DNA of 64,000 nucleotides from Prorocentrum cordatum (GCA_963575745.1 CAUYUJ010003547.1:62001-126000); one strand, 5' to 3'. Shown: positions 1 to 10,826, counted from the stretch's first letter. Notes: a model not told the origin generated them from the sequence alone. Numbers and translations: made by a program.

Positions 1-1000
1 CCCAACCTACAACCCGAGCCGGCAGCTCAGGCAAGCAGAGGACTTGCTGACCACCTGGAGAGCCACGCTGAGCAGTGGATCATCATGGTCGGCGAGGGAG
101 TCTGGGATGACATGGATGATTGATTGTAATGCTGCGCGCCGTGCCTCCAGGCGATCACCGACGCAAGCGGCCGGACCAGCGTACAGGACCAGACGCAGGA
201 GGCCAAGGCGCAAGCGTTCCAGCAGATCCAGCATTTCTGCGAGGTCATTTGGCGCATCGCGCACAGGGCACGGAGTGGGCTCGTGGCCCGCATGATGGCC
301 CTCCCGCGTGGCTGGAGGCAGCACGCAGCCATGGTGCACGCGAAGGCTTTGCAACGGGGGAGAGACCGCATCCTGTCGCGCAGCTACTGCCAACCACTGC
401 AGGAGGGCGCATTGATTGGACGCAGAATGAGCGTGGAGGCAGCGAGGGGCCACCAGAAGCAGCAGGCGCCAGCGGCCACGACAAGAACGACATCTCAGAT
501 GAGACAGCAGAGCAGGACAACATGACCCTCATGCAGCAGTCGGCCTACGTGCCGGCAAGCACAACTAGGCAGGGTGCAAGGCCCAGCTCTCTTGAAGTAC
601 GTGCGGCTAGCGAAGGTTGTGGACGTGCTGATCCCGGGTTTCAGGCAACGCCAGGCGGAGACCACCGTTTCCCAGGGAACGAGGCAGCCTGGCAGGAGCG
701 CAACCACATGGGTAACCATATTCAGAAGCTGGCAAGATGCTGGACGCAGGGCTCGGGGCCGGGATGGCGGCAGTCGCGGCGAGCGGCGCGCGTGCCGCAT
801 GTCCTCCAGGCCCTGCAGACCAGGACCTACCTCAGTCGCGTCAGCGACATGCCAGGCCATGCCAGACAGCAGAGCTAGTGCAGGGGGGCCGAGGCGATCT
901 GCCGCATGACATCGCTCAACAGTGGCCCAGCGAGACGAGATGCGGTCAGCAGGGATCATGCACGAGCAGCCAGGCGCAAGAAGAAGGCAGAGGCGGCCCT
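1..1000 (+). other. Unassigned GC-rich region with weak coding-like stretches
   Basis: No gene is recognised. One plus-strand reading (about 30-530) gives Gln/Arg/Ala-rich helical sequence with short runs such as ADHLESHAEQW and FCEVIWRIAHRARSG, broken by stops near 111-125. The composition resembles the decayed element-derived coding sequence elsewhere in this window, but no catalytic or zinc motif is visible. The minus strand is also open over 7-453, as expected for GC-rich DNA, so openness alone is not evidence. It could be the edge of a LINE ORF1 or an old exon. Confidence 0.2.
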
Positions 1001-1065
1001 TGGAGTCCAGCGCAAGGCAGTCCTGACCAGCGGTAGCATCGGTGAAGACGCGGCAGGGAGGATGC

Positions 1066-1240
1066 CAGCATCCCAGCAGGAGCGATCAGCGACAAAGCGC
1101 AGGGCACCCAGTCGCCCAGCAGGGGCGAGCCGCGACAAGTTAGGGGAAGGGCAGCCAGCCGCCCAGCAGGAGCGCGCGGCGCCAACGCCTTGGGCCGCCA
1201 GCCGCCCAGCAGGAGCGAGCATAGCCCAGCAGGCGGCACG
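1066..1240. repeat. Degenerate CCCAGCAGGAGCG minisatellite
   Basis: The phrase GCCGCCCAGCAGGAGCG and close variants recur about every 30-60 bp (near 1070, 1118, 1158 and 1203). It lies inside long overlapping ORFs on both strands that are products of GC richness and not genes. Confidence 0.5.
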
Positions 1241-1244
1241 CCCA

Positions 1245-2425
1245 AAATACAACAACCGTTCCCACCACTGGGCCCAGCGTGAGCCCAGGCGAGACAGCGC
1301 CAGCGCGAGGGCGCGCGAGGGCGCGCGCTGGCGGAGCGCAGAGCAGAGGAGCGAACTCAGCCCTCGATCAGGCTGCTCCTTGGGCTCGGGGCGCCAGGCA
1401 GCCGCAAACTTCCATGGCGGCCAGCGCCCTGTGGGCGAGGCCGACCCTGGCGAGCTCAGCCTCGGCAGGCGCAGGGCAGATTGCCGAGCGACATGGCTGG
1501 GCGCGGGGGCGCAAGTGGCGTTTCTGGGCGAAACAAACCAGAAGATCCACCCCGCGGCCAGGCGAGAGAAGAGCCCGCGAGGCGAGAGAAGAGAGGGCCC
1601 GCGGGAAGGGGCTCGGGGAGGCGGGGCCAGGTCGGCCCGCGACCCCCGCGGCAGGCTTTTTCCCGAAGGCCTTGGCAGCAGCCCTGAGTTGGCCGGGGCG
1701 AGGGGCGGCGGTGGGGGGGGGGCAAGGGGGCGGGAACTGAGGCAGTCGGCCCAACGCCCGCGCGGGCGCTGCGCGGTCGGGCGCGACGCGCCGAGCCGCT
1801 CGGCGCCCGCACTTGCGCCCAGGGAGGCCCCGAAAGGGCCCGAGAGGTGGCCGCGGGGGACCCAGGAGGGCCCCGCAGTGACTTCTTGCAGGCCTCCTGA
1901 GGCCCTTCTGTCTATGGTGGGACTCTGTGGGGGAGCTCGCTGGACGTTGACGCAGCACGCGTTGGCGCTCGGCAGGCGCGCTCGGTGCGCCTGATGCGGG
2001 CGCCCGCCGCGTGGGGGGCTGATCCCTGCCAGGTGCACCCTCCGTGCCTTGGCTCGGTGCACCCCTGCGAAATCAAGCTCCCGATTTCAGCGGCAGGGGG
2101 GCGCGCGGACCCATTCGGGGCCCGCATGCCCCCCTGGGGGGAAGTGCTGGACAGTGCGCGGCCAGAGACCCATCACAATGCGAATCATTGCCGCGGCAAG
2201 TTCGCCTCCCCGACTTGACAAGCCATCCTGTAGGAACCCCGATTCGACGGGGTCGCCCGCGGGCATCGGGCGAGAACGGGGCGGCGGCCAGAGAAGGCGA
2301 TCAATAATTTGAGCATCGAGCGGTGTTCCTCACTAAGTACCTCAGATCGTAACTTTGCGCCGTCCCCCACTTTCGGCCGCGTGGCAGGTCTCTCGCATTG
2401 GCCAGGCCCCGCCCCCCTAGGCGCC
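1245..2425. other. GC-rich intergenic sequence, nothing recognised
   Basis: Very GC-rich sequence with G-runs near 1710-1730 and long overlapping open frames on both strands. The translated products are Arg/Ala/Gly/Pro-rich without motifs. I see no gene or RNA in it. Confidence 0.5.
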
Positions 2426-2426
2426 G

Positions 2427-2465
2427 AGGTGTGTGTGTGTGTGTGTGAATACACATATAAAGATA

Positions 2466-2519
<54 letters not shown>

Positions 2520-2540
2520 GACGTGTGTGTGCGTGTGTCA
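2427..2540. repeat. Compound (GT)n-(AT)n-(GT)n microsatellite
   Basis: A (GT)n tract at about 2430-2447 is followed by long (AT)n runs interrupted by AC/GT steps up to 2519, then a second GT/GC-alternating tract. The AT block is largely self-complementary and could extrude a hairpin. ORFs over it translate to Tyr-Ile and Thr-His alternation and are artefacts. Confidence 0.9.
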
Positions 2541-2825
2541 GCCACGCCCGCGGCCTATGGTTACATCCGAGACTATCCTCTTCATGAGTGTTTCAGCGAC
2601 CCGCGGCCATTTCCTTTGGCCCGCGGCGGAGCTCCCAGTCGCCGAGGGCTCGGCTCGGTCGGGCGTCGGCGCAGCGATGCCCTTGGCGGGGGCGGGCAGC
2701 GCCGGCTTCCGCTCGTCCGCCTGTCACTGGCGAAAGCGGCGCGCGTGGGCCTCAGCTCGCGCCGCGCTGCGCTCGGGGGCGGCGCGCCCGCGCTTGGCGG
2801 GGCGGCGCGGCGAGCGCCAGTCGCC

Positions 2826-3966
2826 ATGGACCCACTGTGCGCCAAGGGCAAGTACTTCAAGTGCAGCGACTGCGACCCACAGTGGGGCGTCCTTTCCAGC
2901 TCGGGCCACCGCGAGCGCGGCGCGGCGTTCGCTGGCGCAGCGAAGGCGGCGGCAAGGGCGAGCAGTTCGGCGGGCTTGAGGACCGCCAAGGTGGCGGAGA
3001 TGGTGACGCGGGGCCCACGTCACCAGCACCTTGGCGAGCTCCATGGAGGCAGACCTCTCGCGGCCCGCCGAGCCGCGCCGGTTCCCAGCAGTCGCGCCAG
3101 GAGGCCTGGTCTTCCGCAGAGCGGCTGTCGCCGCCGACGCTTCCGCCCCAGCTTGAAGGAGCGACCAAGCCTTGCAATGGGTTTCCTCCCGCCCCAGAAA
3201 AGTCGAGCGGCAGGGGGCGGCCGAACCGTCCCTCGAGGTCGCCCGGGCGAAGCCCGAGACGTTCGAGGTCGACGCGGCGGCGGCATCTGCGACCCACCCC
3301 GAAGAGGAGGCCCAGCAGAGGCGCGAGGCCCGCACTTTTTCGACCGCGGATGCAAGCAAGGCCACGGGGCAGCTTCTTGCGGCGCATGAACTTCTCGCGG
3401 TCATAGCGCAAGCGCCTCCCCCCTCGCGGGCGGATTCAGCCATGTTTGAATCCGTGGGCACTATTGCGCGCATCTCCAGCCGCCTCGAGCAGCGAGATGG
3501 CGCCTTCTTCGCGACGGCGGCCTGTTGGACGTCGAGGGCTTGGACACTGCACGAGAGGAGCTCGAGCAGTTCCGCGCCTTTAAGTTCGACTTCTAGCGCC
3601 AGCATGGCAGGGCAGTCGGCGACGTCTTCGGCCCCGCAGCCACCGACCTCGAAGACCGCCGCGACCAGCCAGAGCGCCGCGTGGCAGCTCGCCCAAAAAC
3701 CAAGCAGCGCATGGTTGACGATCCCGCCGCAGACGCATGCGGGCCGACCTGGGCCCCGGCATCCGATTGAGGACCAGCAGCACCGGCAGCCACTGGAACA
3801 GATACAGGCGCGGTGGGACGCGAAGCCAGAGCTGATTCCAGCGCTGGGCCCCAAGAGCCAGCACCCGTGGCAGCAGCAGGAGCCAGACAGAATGCCGCGA
3901 TGGCGCCGACGAGGCTGGCCACTCCCTGGGCCAGGACATCGTCGCGGACCGCGAGGGGCCCCATGA
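2826..3966 (+). pseudogene. Coding-like segment, possible retroelement ORF1, frame-disrupted
   Basis: An ATG at 2826 opens a frame with an early Cys pair (YFKCSDCDPQWG, residues about 13-24). A second frame (3172-3966) carries Glu/Ala/Lys-rich sequence such as EEEAQQRREARTFSTADASK and FESVGTIARISSRLEQRDG, which looks helical. The two would be joined only by a frameshift near 3180. A Cys-pair N-terminus followed by a helical, charged region is how several ORF1 proteins of LINEs in this window begin (see 8628-9640 and 43503-44235), so an eroded ORF1 is the preferred reading. No endonuclease follows on the same strand. GC-driven openness is an alternative. Confidence 0.25.
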
Positions 3967-4049
3967 AGTTCAACTTGCCAGACGGTAGCGTACCAGACTC
4001 GCGGCAGCCCGTGGCCGACTGTCAAGATAGTGGGTTCCCGACCTCGTCA

Positions 4050-4955
4050 TGATGAGGTGGCAGTCTGAGGCCGGCTGGAGGCAGTGGTGCGTCGCGTGCG
4101 TCTTCGCGCACTTGAGGGGCACGCCGCCGCTCCACGACTCGGCCCAGGAGCAGACCCAGCTCGCCAGGTCGATCCGCGGGAAGGTTTGGCGTAGAGGAGC
4201 CCTAGCCAAGGAGGTCCATCACCAGGGCCTGGACCGCTCGGTGGGCCACGACCCAGGAGGATGGGCGGCGGACATCCATCGCATCCAGAACGTGGATGAG
4301 ATCAGAAGGCGATTGGACAGCAGGTCATCACCGCGCCTTTGGATTTGCGTTCTGCGTCGGCGAGCCCTCCGCCCAAGACAGTCAGAAAGGCTGACTTTGA
4401 CAGGGCCATCCAGGAGCGCAGAGGAGTGGTTGGGTCGCTTACCAGGTGGTCGTGCACGTGGATCACCGCGCCCTCCGGCGCAGCTAGCGCTAACGACCAG
4501 CAGAGGTGGTGCGTCTCCTCCTCGTCGACCATCACCTTGCCTTCCCAGTCTGCGCGCCCGTGTTCTATGGCGCTGACTTCGACCGACTCCGCATGGCGCC
4601 AGAGTTTTGCGCCAAAGGTTGGGGAATGGAGCGAAGAAAGGCGGCGCCGCGTTCTGCGGGCCCTTGAGAATCTGAGAGGATACTGCGTCGAGATCACGGG
4701 AGCGCGAGCTCAGGCAGAGGCTGGCCGACCTGCGGAGGTCCAGGCAATGGCAGGACGCGCGCACCCTGGCCGCGCCCAGCTGGGCCGGCTCGGGGGGTTG
4801 TGGGCGCCTCGCCGGGCGCGCCGCCTGATCCCGCAGCCGCCGGGGGCGCGTCGAGCCACATGCCATGAAACGCGCTGTCTTAAAGCACAACGTTCCGGCG
4901 CACATGTACGGGGACGAACAATGATATACACATTACAAAGTCGGTGATCCGCGGG
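4050..4955. other. Unassigned region, no gene recognised
   Basis: Open frames exist on both strands (plus 4339-4947, minus 4219-4905) but neither shows a domain. It separates the coding-like segment ending near 3966 from the minus-strand endonuclease remnant. It may be the downstream body of that minus-strand element, eroded past recognition. Confidence 0.3.
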
Positions 4956-4959
4956 CAAA

Positions 4960-5914
4960 TGCCAAAGTGTTGCAGCGTGTGCTACGTCTCGCGCTTTATA
5001 GCTTTGAAAGCGCAATGGGCGCTGCGTAGGAGAAGCGCGTCACATTGACGCACTCGCTCATCGATGTCAACACTGTGATCCCGTTCAATGTCTTACACGG
5101 CATTTCCCCGAACTGCTGGACCAACCACGGTTCGTGCACAGCTTCGGCGTTGAAAGGGCCGCCTCCTCGACGTCTCGAACACCCAGGCTCGCGGCTGGTA
5201 TCCTGTGGCACGACGTTCAACCAAAATGCGATTGCACGGTGGTCTTCAGAAACCCAGCGGGCGAGGTCCACTTCATCAAGGACATCACAAAAACTCACGA
5301 ATGGGCGCGTTCGCACCGAAATAAGTGCAGTCGATGCGGTGAGGGTCCCGACGTGTGCCCCCAGGTATAAGGGGCATCGAACCCCGCTGTTGCAGCAAAC
5401 AGAACAGGCGAGAACAGGAACCTGCGGAACGACAGCCCGTTCTCATTCTCAACGTCGGCTTCTTTGACCCCCAAGTTGTCGCACGGCACGGAGCCGACGC
5501 GGGCGTTCGCGTCGATTTAAGCGACGACGCGATGGCCCAAACCCTGCGACGAGGACACGAGACACGCGATGTTATCCCAGAGGGCGCCGCGGCATTCGGC
5601 AGGCGACTTGTTGTGAGTTGCGCGACAAGAGGAAATATGAACAAGCGAGCTCACTCCTTCAAGCCTGCCCACGGACTCGACAATGCGAGGCCCACGCGGC
5701 ACGAATGACTTGACCGAGAACTGATTGCTCCGTCGAACCCAAAGTTGACAACCGTATCTTCCGCACTCATCAGCACTGGCCACAAACATGTCGTATTCCG
5801 CATCTGCAACTTGCTGGTCAGATTGTACAACACGTCCCCCTGGATCCCCACAACATGCATCCCGGCACTTGCAAAGGCAAGCTCAACAACCTGGGCACGG
5901 CGTATGCAAGACAT
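4960..5914 (-). pseudogene. LINE endonuclease (EEP/APE-like) domain remnant, frameshifted
   Basis: Read on the minus strand from 5914, the frames give in order: a start-of-domain segment (RAQVVELAFASAGMHVVGIQ, the position where EEP domains carry the Gln-Glu metal ligand); GRYGCQLWVRRSNQFSV; HNKSPAECRGALWDNI; DAPYTWGHTSG; RIDCTYFGANAP, matching the RIDYI block; and VDLARWVSEDHRAIAFWL, matching the S-D-H-x-P/A catalytic block. This is the domain order of an EEP endonuclease of a jockey/R1-type LINE, which nicks target DNA for primed reverse transcription. At least three frame changes are needed (near 5650, 5490 and 5300). Sequence to about 4990 resembles the linker after EEP (FNAEAVHEPWLVQQFGEMP). 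No RT follows within 1 kb. Confidence 0.65.
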
Positions 5915-5919
5915 GTCTT

Positions 5920-6335
5920 AGATCCTGTTGAATAAATCAAACTGGCTGCACACGTTCGCAGAACAAACTTCGATTTCGTTTTTTCCCGGAAAGGGCATGG
6001 GCCCAGGGTTCTCTTTTAGTTGGTCTCCCCCCTCGGTTTTTACTTGAAGGGGGCCGGCGGAATTCTTGCACGATGAAATACGATGTCGAAGGGGGCCGGC
6101 GGATTTCAATTGTGAGGACGAAGGCCATTTTTCGCCACCCCTCACGCAGATCGTGCTCTTGGAATTTTACTGCCTTTCAGGAAACCTAGATATTTCACAG
6201 GTGAAGTCCACTTTTTTCCGACATCGACTTTAAATTATAAAAAACTAGGTAAACGCGTTCGCTTGATAAATAACGAGATACCGCGGCCTCCGGAACGGCG
6301 TTGGGAACGGAGTTTTGGAATCTTGAAGTTGCATA
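5920..6335. other. AT-richer spacer with a short direct duplication
   Basis: Lower GC than its surroundings. The phrase GAAGGGGGCCGGCGGA followed by ATTC or TTTC occurs twice, near 6047 and 6092. The related phrase GGAGCCGGCGGATT is seen at 11640. No gene is visible. Confidence 0.4.
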
Positions 6336-6339
6336 AGTT

Positions 6340-6660
6340 CGGAAATCGCAGAAATCCCATGTGTTTTTTGACCCTGACCCCGCCGATCTGCGTGAGGTGT
6401 GGCACGGAATACCAGAAATGTGTCACATCCCTTGTGTTTTTGGAACCTGACCCCGCCGACCTGCGTGAGGGGTGGCGCGGAATTCCAGAAATGTTTCAAA
6501 TTTCCTATGTTTTTGGACCTTGACCCCGCCGATCTACGTGAGGGGTGGCACGGAATTCCAGAAATGTGGCAAATCCAATGTGTTTTCGGATCCTGACCCC
6601 GCCGACCTGCGTGAGGGGTGGCACCGAATTTTAAAAATGTGGCAAGTCCCATGTGTTTTC
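6340..6660. repeat. 73-bp satellite array, locus 1 (about 4 copies)
   Basis: Tandem units contain ACCCCGCCGATCTGCGTGAG, then GGGTGGCACGGAATTCCAG, then GAAATGT and a TGTGTTTTTGGAC segment. The CGAT/CGAC landmark falls at 6384, 6457, 6530 and 6603, an exact 73-bp period. The same unit forms a second array at 10827-11440. Because 73 is not a multiple of 3, the open frames across it are repetitive artefacts. Confidence 0.9.
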
Positions 6661-6664
6661 TGAC

Positions 6665-6878
6665 CTTGACTTCGCCCAGGAGGGCCCAGGAGGCTCCAGG
6701 AGAGCCCAGGAGAGCCCAGGAGGGCCCAGGAGAGCCCAGGAGGGCCCAGGAGGACCCAGGAGGCTCCAAGTGGCACCAGGGGGCCCAAGGAGGGCCCAGG
6801 AGAAGCTCCAGAAGGCTCCAGGAGAGCCCAGGAGGGCCCAAGAGGTCCAAGGAAGACCCAGGAGGGCCCAGGAGCCCT
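6665..6878. repeat. CCCAGGAGG minisatellite
   Basis: Tandem CCCAGGAGGG / CCCAGGAGAG units with occasional CTCCAGG variants. It is the reverse complement of the CTCTTGGG-type arrays found at 13, 25, 35-37, 54 and 63.7 kb. It directly abuts the 73-bp array. Confidence 0.85.
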
Positions 6879-7010
6879 TACGAGGAATCGTGGCCCTGGG
6901 AGCGCTGACGTAGCGTAATTTACGAGGGATCGCGGCCCTGGGAGCGCGGGCGTAGTGTAATTTACGAGGGATCGTAGCCCTGGGAGCGCGGACGCAGTGT
7001 AATTGAAAAA
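6879..7010. repeat. 42-bp tandem repeat, three copies
   Basis: Units beginning TACGAGG(A/G)ATCG and containing GCCCTGGGAGCGC start at 6879, 6921 and 6963, a 42-bp period. A diverged relative occurs near 35630-35720 (GACCGTGGCCTCGGGAGAG), also beside a TTGGG-type array. Confidence 0.8.
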
Positions 7011-7179
7011 ATGCGTTTCCTGCGTGCCCGCTCGAGGAAAGTGCGCCCCCCATCTCGGATCCTCGATAAAAAGCGTGGTCCGCAGTCTCCCGGTTTCCCT
7101 TGTTCAAAAGAAGGTGCGGAGCGTTTTTCGCAGAATCCTTAGGAAATAACGGTGTCTGGAGCTCCGACCGCGACGCGGA

Positions 7180-7690
7180 AAAGCGCCCCGCGCGCAGGAA
7201 TTCCGAGGATGTCTCGCGCGTGCCGCGTCCCGCGCGCAGGAAATTCGAGGAAGTCTCGACGAATTCGCTTGTTTTGCGTTTTCATAATTTGTTGAGGACG
7301 TCTCGAGCGAAACGCTGGTTTTGCAAAATTTGGGGATGTCTCGAGCGATGGCCTCGTGGGGGGCTAGAATTCAGAGGATGTCTCAGGCGAAATGCTTGTT
7401 TTCACGTCCCGCTCGGAAGAATTCCGAGGACGCCTAGACTAATTTGTTTGTTTTGCCGGGAGTTCATTGAATGTTGGCAGGATGTCTCGAGCGAAATGCT
7501 GGTTTTGCAAAATTGAGGGATGTCTCGAGCGGGGGCCTCGTGGGGGGCCAGAGTCCAAAGGATGTCTCAGGCGAAATGCTTGTTTTCACGTCCCGCTCGC
7601 AGGAATTCCGAAGATGTCTCGCGCGTGCCGCGTCCCGCGCGTAGGAATTCGGAGGATTTTGACAGGATGTCTCGAGCGAACCGCTTGTCC
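7180..7690. repeat. GGATGTCTCGAGCGAAA repeat block with 184-bp duplication
   Basis: The phrase GATGTCTC(A/G)(A/G)GCGAAATGCT recurs many times. A larger unit containing GGTTTTGCAAAATT, GGCCTCGTGGGGGGC and CACGTCCCGCTCG is present twice, with GTCTCGAG anchors at 7300 and 7484. Isolated relatives of the motif appear near 27990 and 60098. No coding function is supported. Confidence 0.75.
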
Positions 7691-7699
7691 CCAACACGT

Positions 7700-8260
7700 T
7701 TCGTAGCGCGTCCCTTTGGCACGTCCCGCGGTGCGTCCCCATGGCACGTCCCTCGGCACGTCGCTTGGCGCGTCCCTTGAGACGTTCCGCGTCGCGTCCT
7801 CCTGGCATGTCCCCCTGGCAATTAGCTCTGGGGCAGCTACTGTGTGTTCAGGCAGCTCGAGCTTAAGATCCAGATCAGTTCGGTCAGGATTCGGATGCAA
7901 AGGAGGACTCGATCCACGAGGCTATAGAGCACAATCGCGGCATGGCACATCGCAATTCAGCTCGGCGCAGCACAGCACAGATTTCGGCTCGGTACATCAA
8001 GATCGATACACTCAGCATTGCAACTTGGCGCGTTCCTTGGCACGTTCCGTGGGGCGTCCCTTGGCGAGTCCCCCTGGCACGTCGCGTGGCGCGTCCCCTG
8101 GCACATCCCGTGGCACATCCATTGGCACGTTCCGTAGCGCGTCCCCTTGGCACGTCCCGCGGTGCGACCCCATGACACGTCCCCTGGCACGTCGCCTGGC
8201 GCATCCCTTGGGACGTTTCGCGGCGCGTCCTCCTGGCATGTTCCCCTGTCCATTAGCTCT
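7700..8260. repeat. CACGTCCC(T/C)TGG minisatellite interrupted by a duplicated single-copy segment
   Basis: Short units of the form GGCACGTCCCNTGGCGCGTCC fill 7700-7825 and 8025-8245. Between and after them lies a non-repetitive segment present twice (7841-8040 and 8275-8460). A further array of the same minisatellite is at 24120-24360. Confidence 0.85.
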
Positions 8261-8460
8261 GGGGCAGCTACTATGTGTTCTGGCAGCTCGAGCTTCACGA
8301 TCCAGATCAGTTCGGTCAGGACTCGGATGCAAAGGAGGACTCGATCCACGACGCTGTAGAGCACAATCGCGCCATGGCACATCGCAATTCAGCACGGTGC
8401 AGCACAGCACAGCCCTCGGCAGGGTACATCAAGATCGATACTTTCAGCATTGCATTTGCC
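7841..8460. repeat. About 190-bp direct duplication, 434 bp apart
   Basis: The segment starting TGTGTTC(A/T)GGCAGCTCGAG at about 7841 recurs at about 8275 with few differences through AGCACAGCACAG and ACATCAAGATCGATAC. A more diverged third copy (GGCAGCTCGAAT, GATCCAGATCAATTCG, ACAGCACAG) is at 24475-24620, again just after the CACGTCCC minisatellite. The minisatellite plus this tail therefore behaves as one composite repeat. Confidence 0.85.
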
Positions 8461-8627
8461 CGTCACCCGATCAGGTGTCTTTGAAAACGTTGCCGTGTGT
8501 TACAGTTCTATATTCCTTTCCGGGTTCGTGGGTCGATCATGTCATCGCCAGCCACCTCTTCACGAGAGCCCCAGACGAGGCATCTGCCATGGCACGCTTC
8601 ACACCATGACCAGCCGACGCCACCTGT

Positions 8628-9640
8628 CAGCACTGGAAATCAGGAGGACAAGGGGTGACGCACAGGGAGGCGGAGGGGCTCTTGCCCGTCATCCGTTGAT
8701 GCCCGAAAGACGTGTGGACTTCCGTCTCCGGGGCATCCTGAAGCACGGCGTCACCGTCCATGTTTCCTGCTGACACCCTTGCTGGCGAGAGTGCCGGTGA
8801 AGAGTTGGACCGAGCGAGCTTGCGAGGCGGCGGCTTCGCCTCTGGCCCGCTGGCTTGCTCCACACTGTTCTTCTGCGCCTCAGCGGCCTTGTGACCAACT
8901 TGTGGTACAGGGTGCTCATGGCGCTCTTGGCCTCGTCCACAATGTGCTGAAGCACTACCAGGGACGTCTACATGTCGTGCAAGACGTCCTTGATAGCATC
9001 GGACATGCTCTGCAGGCAGTTCCGCTGGCAGGAGGACGCAGTGATCTGAGCCTGCAGTTTCTTGCACTCCGCCTCCTGCATCTTCGTCTGCCGTGATCTC
9101 CTTGGTGGCGTCTTGCAGCATGAGTTTCGCCTGTAAGTGTCGCGCCCTTGCCCTTTCTAGCGCCGCCGAATACGACGCAGGCTGAGACGACGGCAGCTTG
9201 CTCTGAGTTATGGCCCGCTTACGGGTAGATGCGAACAGCCCCCCAAGAGGCAACCCTTCGAGCGTGAGCTCGAGAGCCCTGATGTCCGCGGAGGTTGGCA
9301 CAGCTTGTCCCGGACCCGCCTGCCCGATCTCCTTGGCCAGATTCGGGGAAGCGATGTTGGCGCCCGCATTCCCTTCGATGCTCGTCACCTGCAAGTTCTC
9401 CGTTGTCCCGATCTTTCCTTGCGGTGCCAGCGGCTGCGACGTCTGCGGCAGTTCCGGCCAGAAGTCCGCGAGGGTGAGGACATCAGGTTGCCTACCATGG
9501 CCTCCCTGCCGATGCGCTCCTCGCCCATCTCCTGCGCGCCCTCCTGCTGCGTTGACCCATCCCTTCGTGAGGCCGCAGCGCCTGCACTTGTTCTTCCCCG
9601 TCAGGTTCCAGTATTGACACGAACATTGCCAGAGGTGCGA
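8628..9640 (-). pseudogene. LINE ORF1 remnant with N-terminal zinc finger
   Basis: On the minus strand the frame begins with a W-x-C-x-C ... C-x2-C-G motif (WQCSCQYWN then NKCRRCGLTKG, about 9633-9550), resembling a RanBP2-like zinc finger. A one-frame change leads into an open frame of about 255 residues with no internal stop down to 8628. That part contains an Ala/Arg/Lys/Gln-rich probable coiled coil (YSAALERARARHLQAKLMLQ) and a Ser/Pro-rich tail. A zinc finger followed by a coiled coil is the layout of ORF1, the RNA-binding protein of these LINEs. No endonuclease or RT follows on the minus strand before the minisatellites at 8.46 kb, so this is a truncated or isolated ORF1. Confidence 0.5.
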
Positions 9641-9796
9641 CTCCCAACCTTATCCCCACTGCCCGCCTGCCCCGCCCGAGTCGTCTCCCCAACCGTTCCG
9701 ACGCCATGACCGTGAATTACCACGAATCGAAGATTGAGAGTTGCGGATCTGTGGGAAGGGCGGCATGTTGGTCTGAAATCACCTTGACCCTTGAGA

Positions 9797-9853
9797 TCCT
9801 CCTCCCTCCTCCTCCTCCTCCTCCTCCTCCTCCTCCTCCTCCTCCTCCTCCTT
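9797..9853. repeat. (CCT)n microsatellite
   Basis: An uninterrupted CCT run of about 18 units. Proline or leucine runs in ORFs across it are artefacts. Confidence 0.95.
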
Positions 9854-10826
9854 GTATCCCCTTCCTTTGCTCCGCCTCGTCCTCCTCGCCGTTCCTCCTC
9901 ATCGCCCGTGGCCCGCGGCGGCGTGTCTGTGACTGGCGACGTTGCCGTTCCCCCCCCCCCATCGCCCTTGGGGCGGGGAGGGGTCATTGCCCGCAGGCGC
10001 GGAGGAACGCGGAGCGGGGACGACGCGGGGAAAAGTAGAGATGCGATGGGGAGAAGCGGGAGCTGCGGAGGATAAGCGGGTGATGGAAGGTTGAAGGCAA
10101 CGGCCGAGCCTTGAAAGACTCCCCGAGCTCCCCCGGGAGGGCAGCAGAGGAAGGGACAGAATTCAGAATGTGGAAGGCGGAGAAAGGGGAACCTGCTCTC
10201 CCTCCCCTTCCTCCTCTTCTTCTTACATCAAGGAGTTCACACAACCCCGAGATATATATGATGGTATCCCCCTTTCTCGGGTGGGGGATAGCCCAACATC
10301 TTTGAACTCCTCCCCCTCTTGGGAAATGTGATTTAAATGTGATTTAATACGTCGGGGCGCATTCGGATGCATGCGACACCACCTGGATGCAGTCGGAATA
10401 CCTTTTTATTGAGGGGTGGGGGGGAACTCAGAGAAATTTGAATCTAATGATTCTGGGTGACACGAAGCGGGGGAGAGGGGGGCAGTGGACCCCTTTTCCA
10501 GATTGCGCAGAGGGAGGCGCACCTCCCCCCCCTGCTTGCACGGGCCTCCCCCCCCAGCCTTGCTGGGAAGGTTTCTCTGGAGGGCGGAAAGAAGAAGGAA
10601 CCTCAAAGGGCTTCCCATTGTGCTCACAGCCTTCGAACATAGGCAGGTAGAAAGGAGACCCGCCGCCTCCTCCAGATGGCGCTCCGATAGTCCGAAGGCC
10701 TCCGCAAACTAGTCATGTCCGTGAGGGCTTCGCCCAATGCCGCCGGCCCCCTGTCTCGGATAATGGGAGATGCAAAAGCTAAATCATGAGGTCTGGGCGA
10801 CGCCGTGAAGCAGTGTCGGGACCTGT
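9854..10826. other. Unassigned spacer
   Basis: Mixed sequence with short G- and C-runs and an imperfect repeat of GTGATTTAA at about 10327-10345. I see no gene, RNA or element here. Confidence 0.4.

Noticed and set aside
906-2062. Long overlapping ORFs on both strands (plus 906-1994, minus 956-2062)
   Set aside because: Both strands are open at once, products are Arg/Ala/Gly/Pro-rich without motifs, and GC is very high. Openness is explained by scarcity of stop codons.
2433-3389. 318-codon ORF including the microsatellite
   Set aside because: Its first 40 codons are microsatellite. Only the part from 2826 has any coding-like character, and that is reported separately with low confidence.
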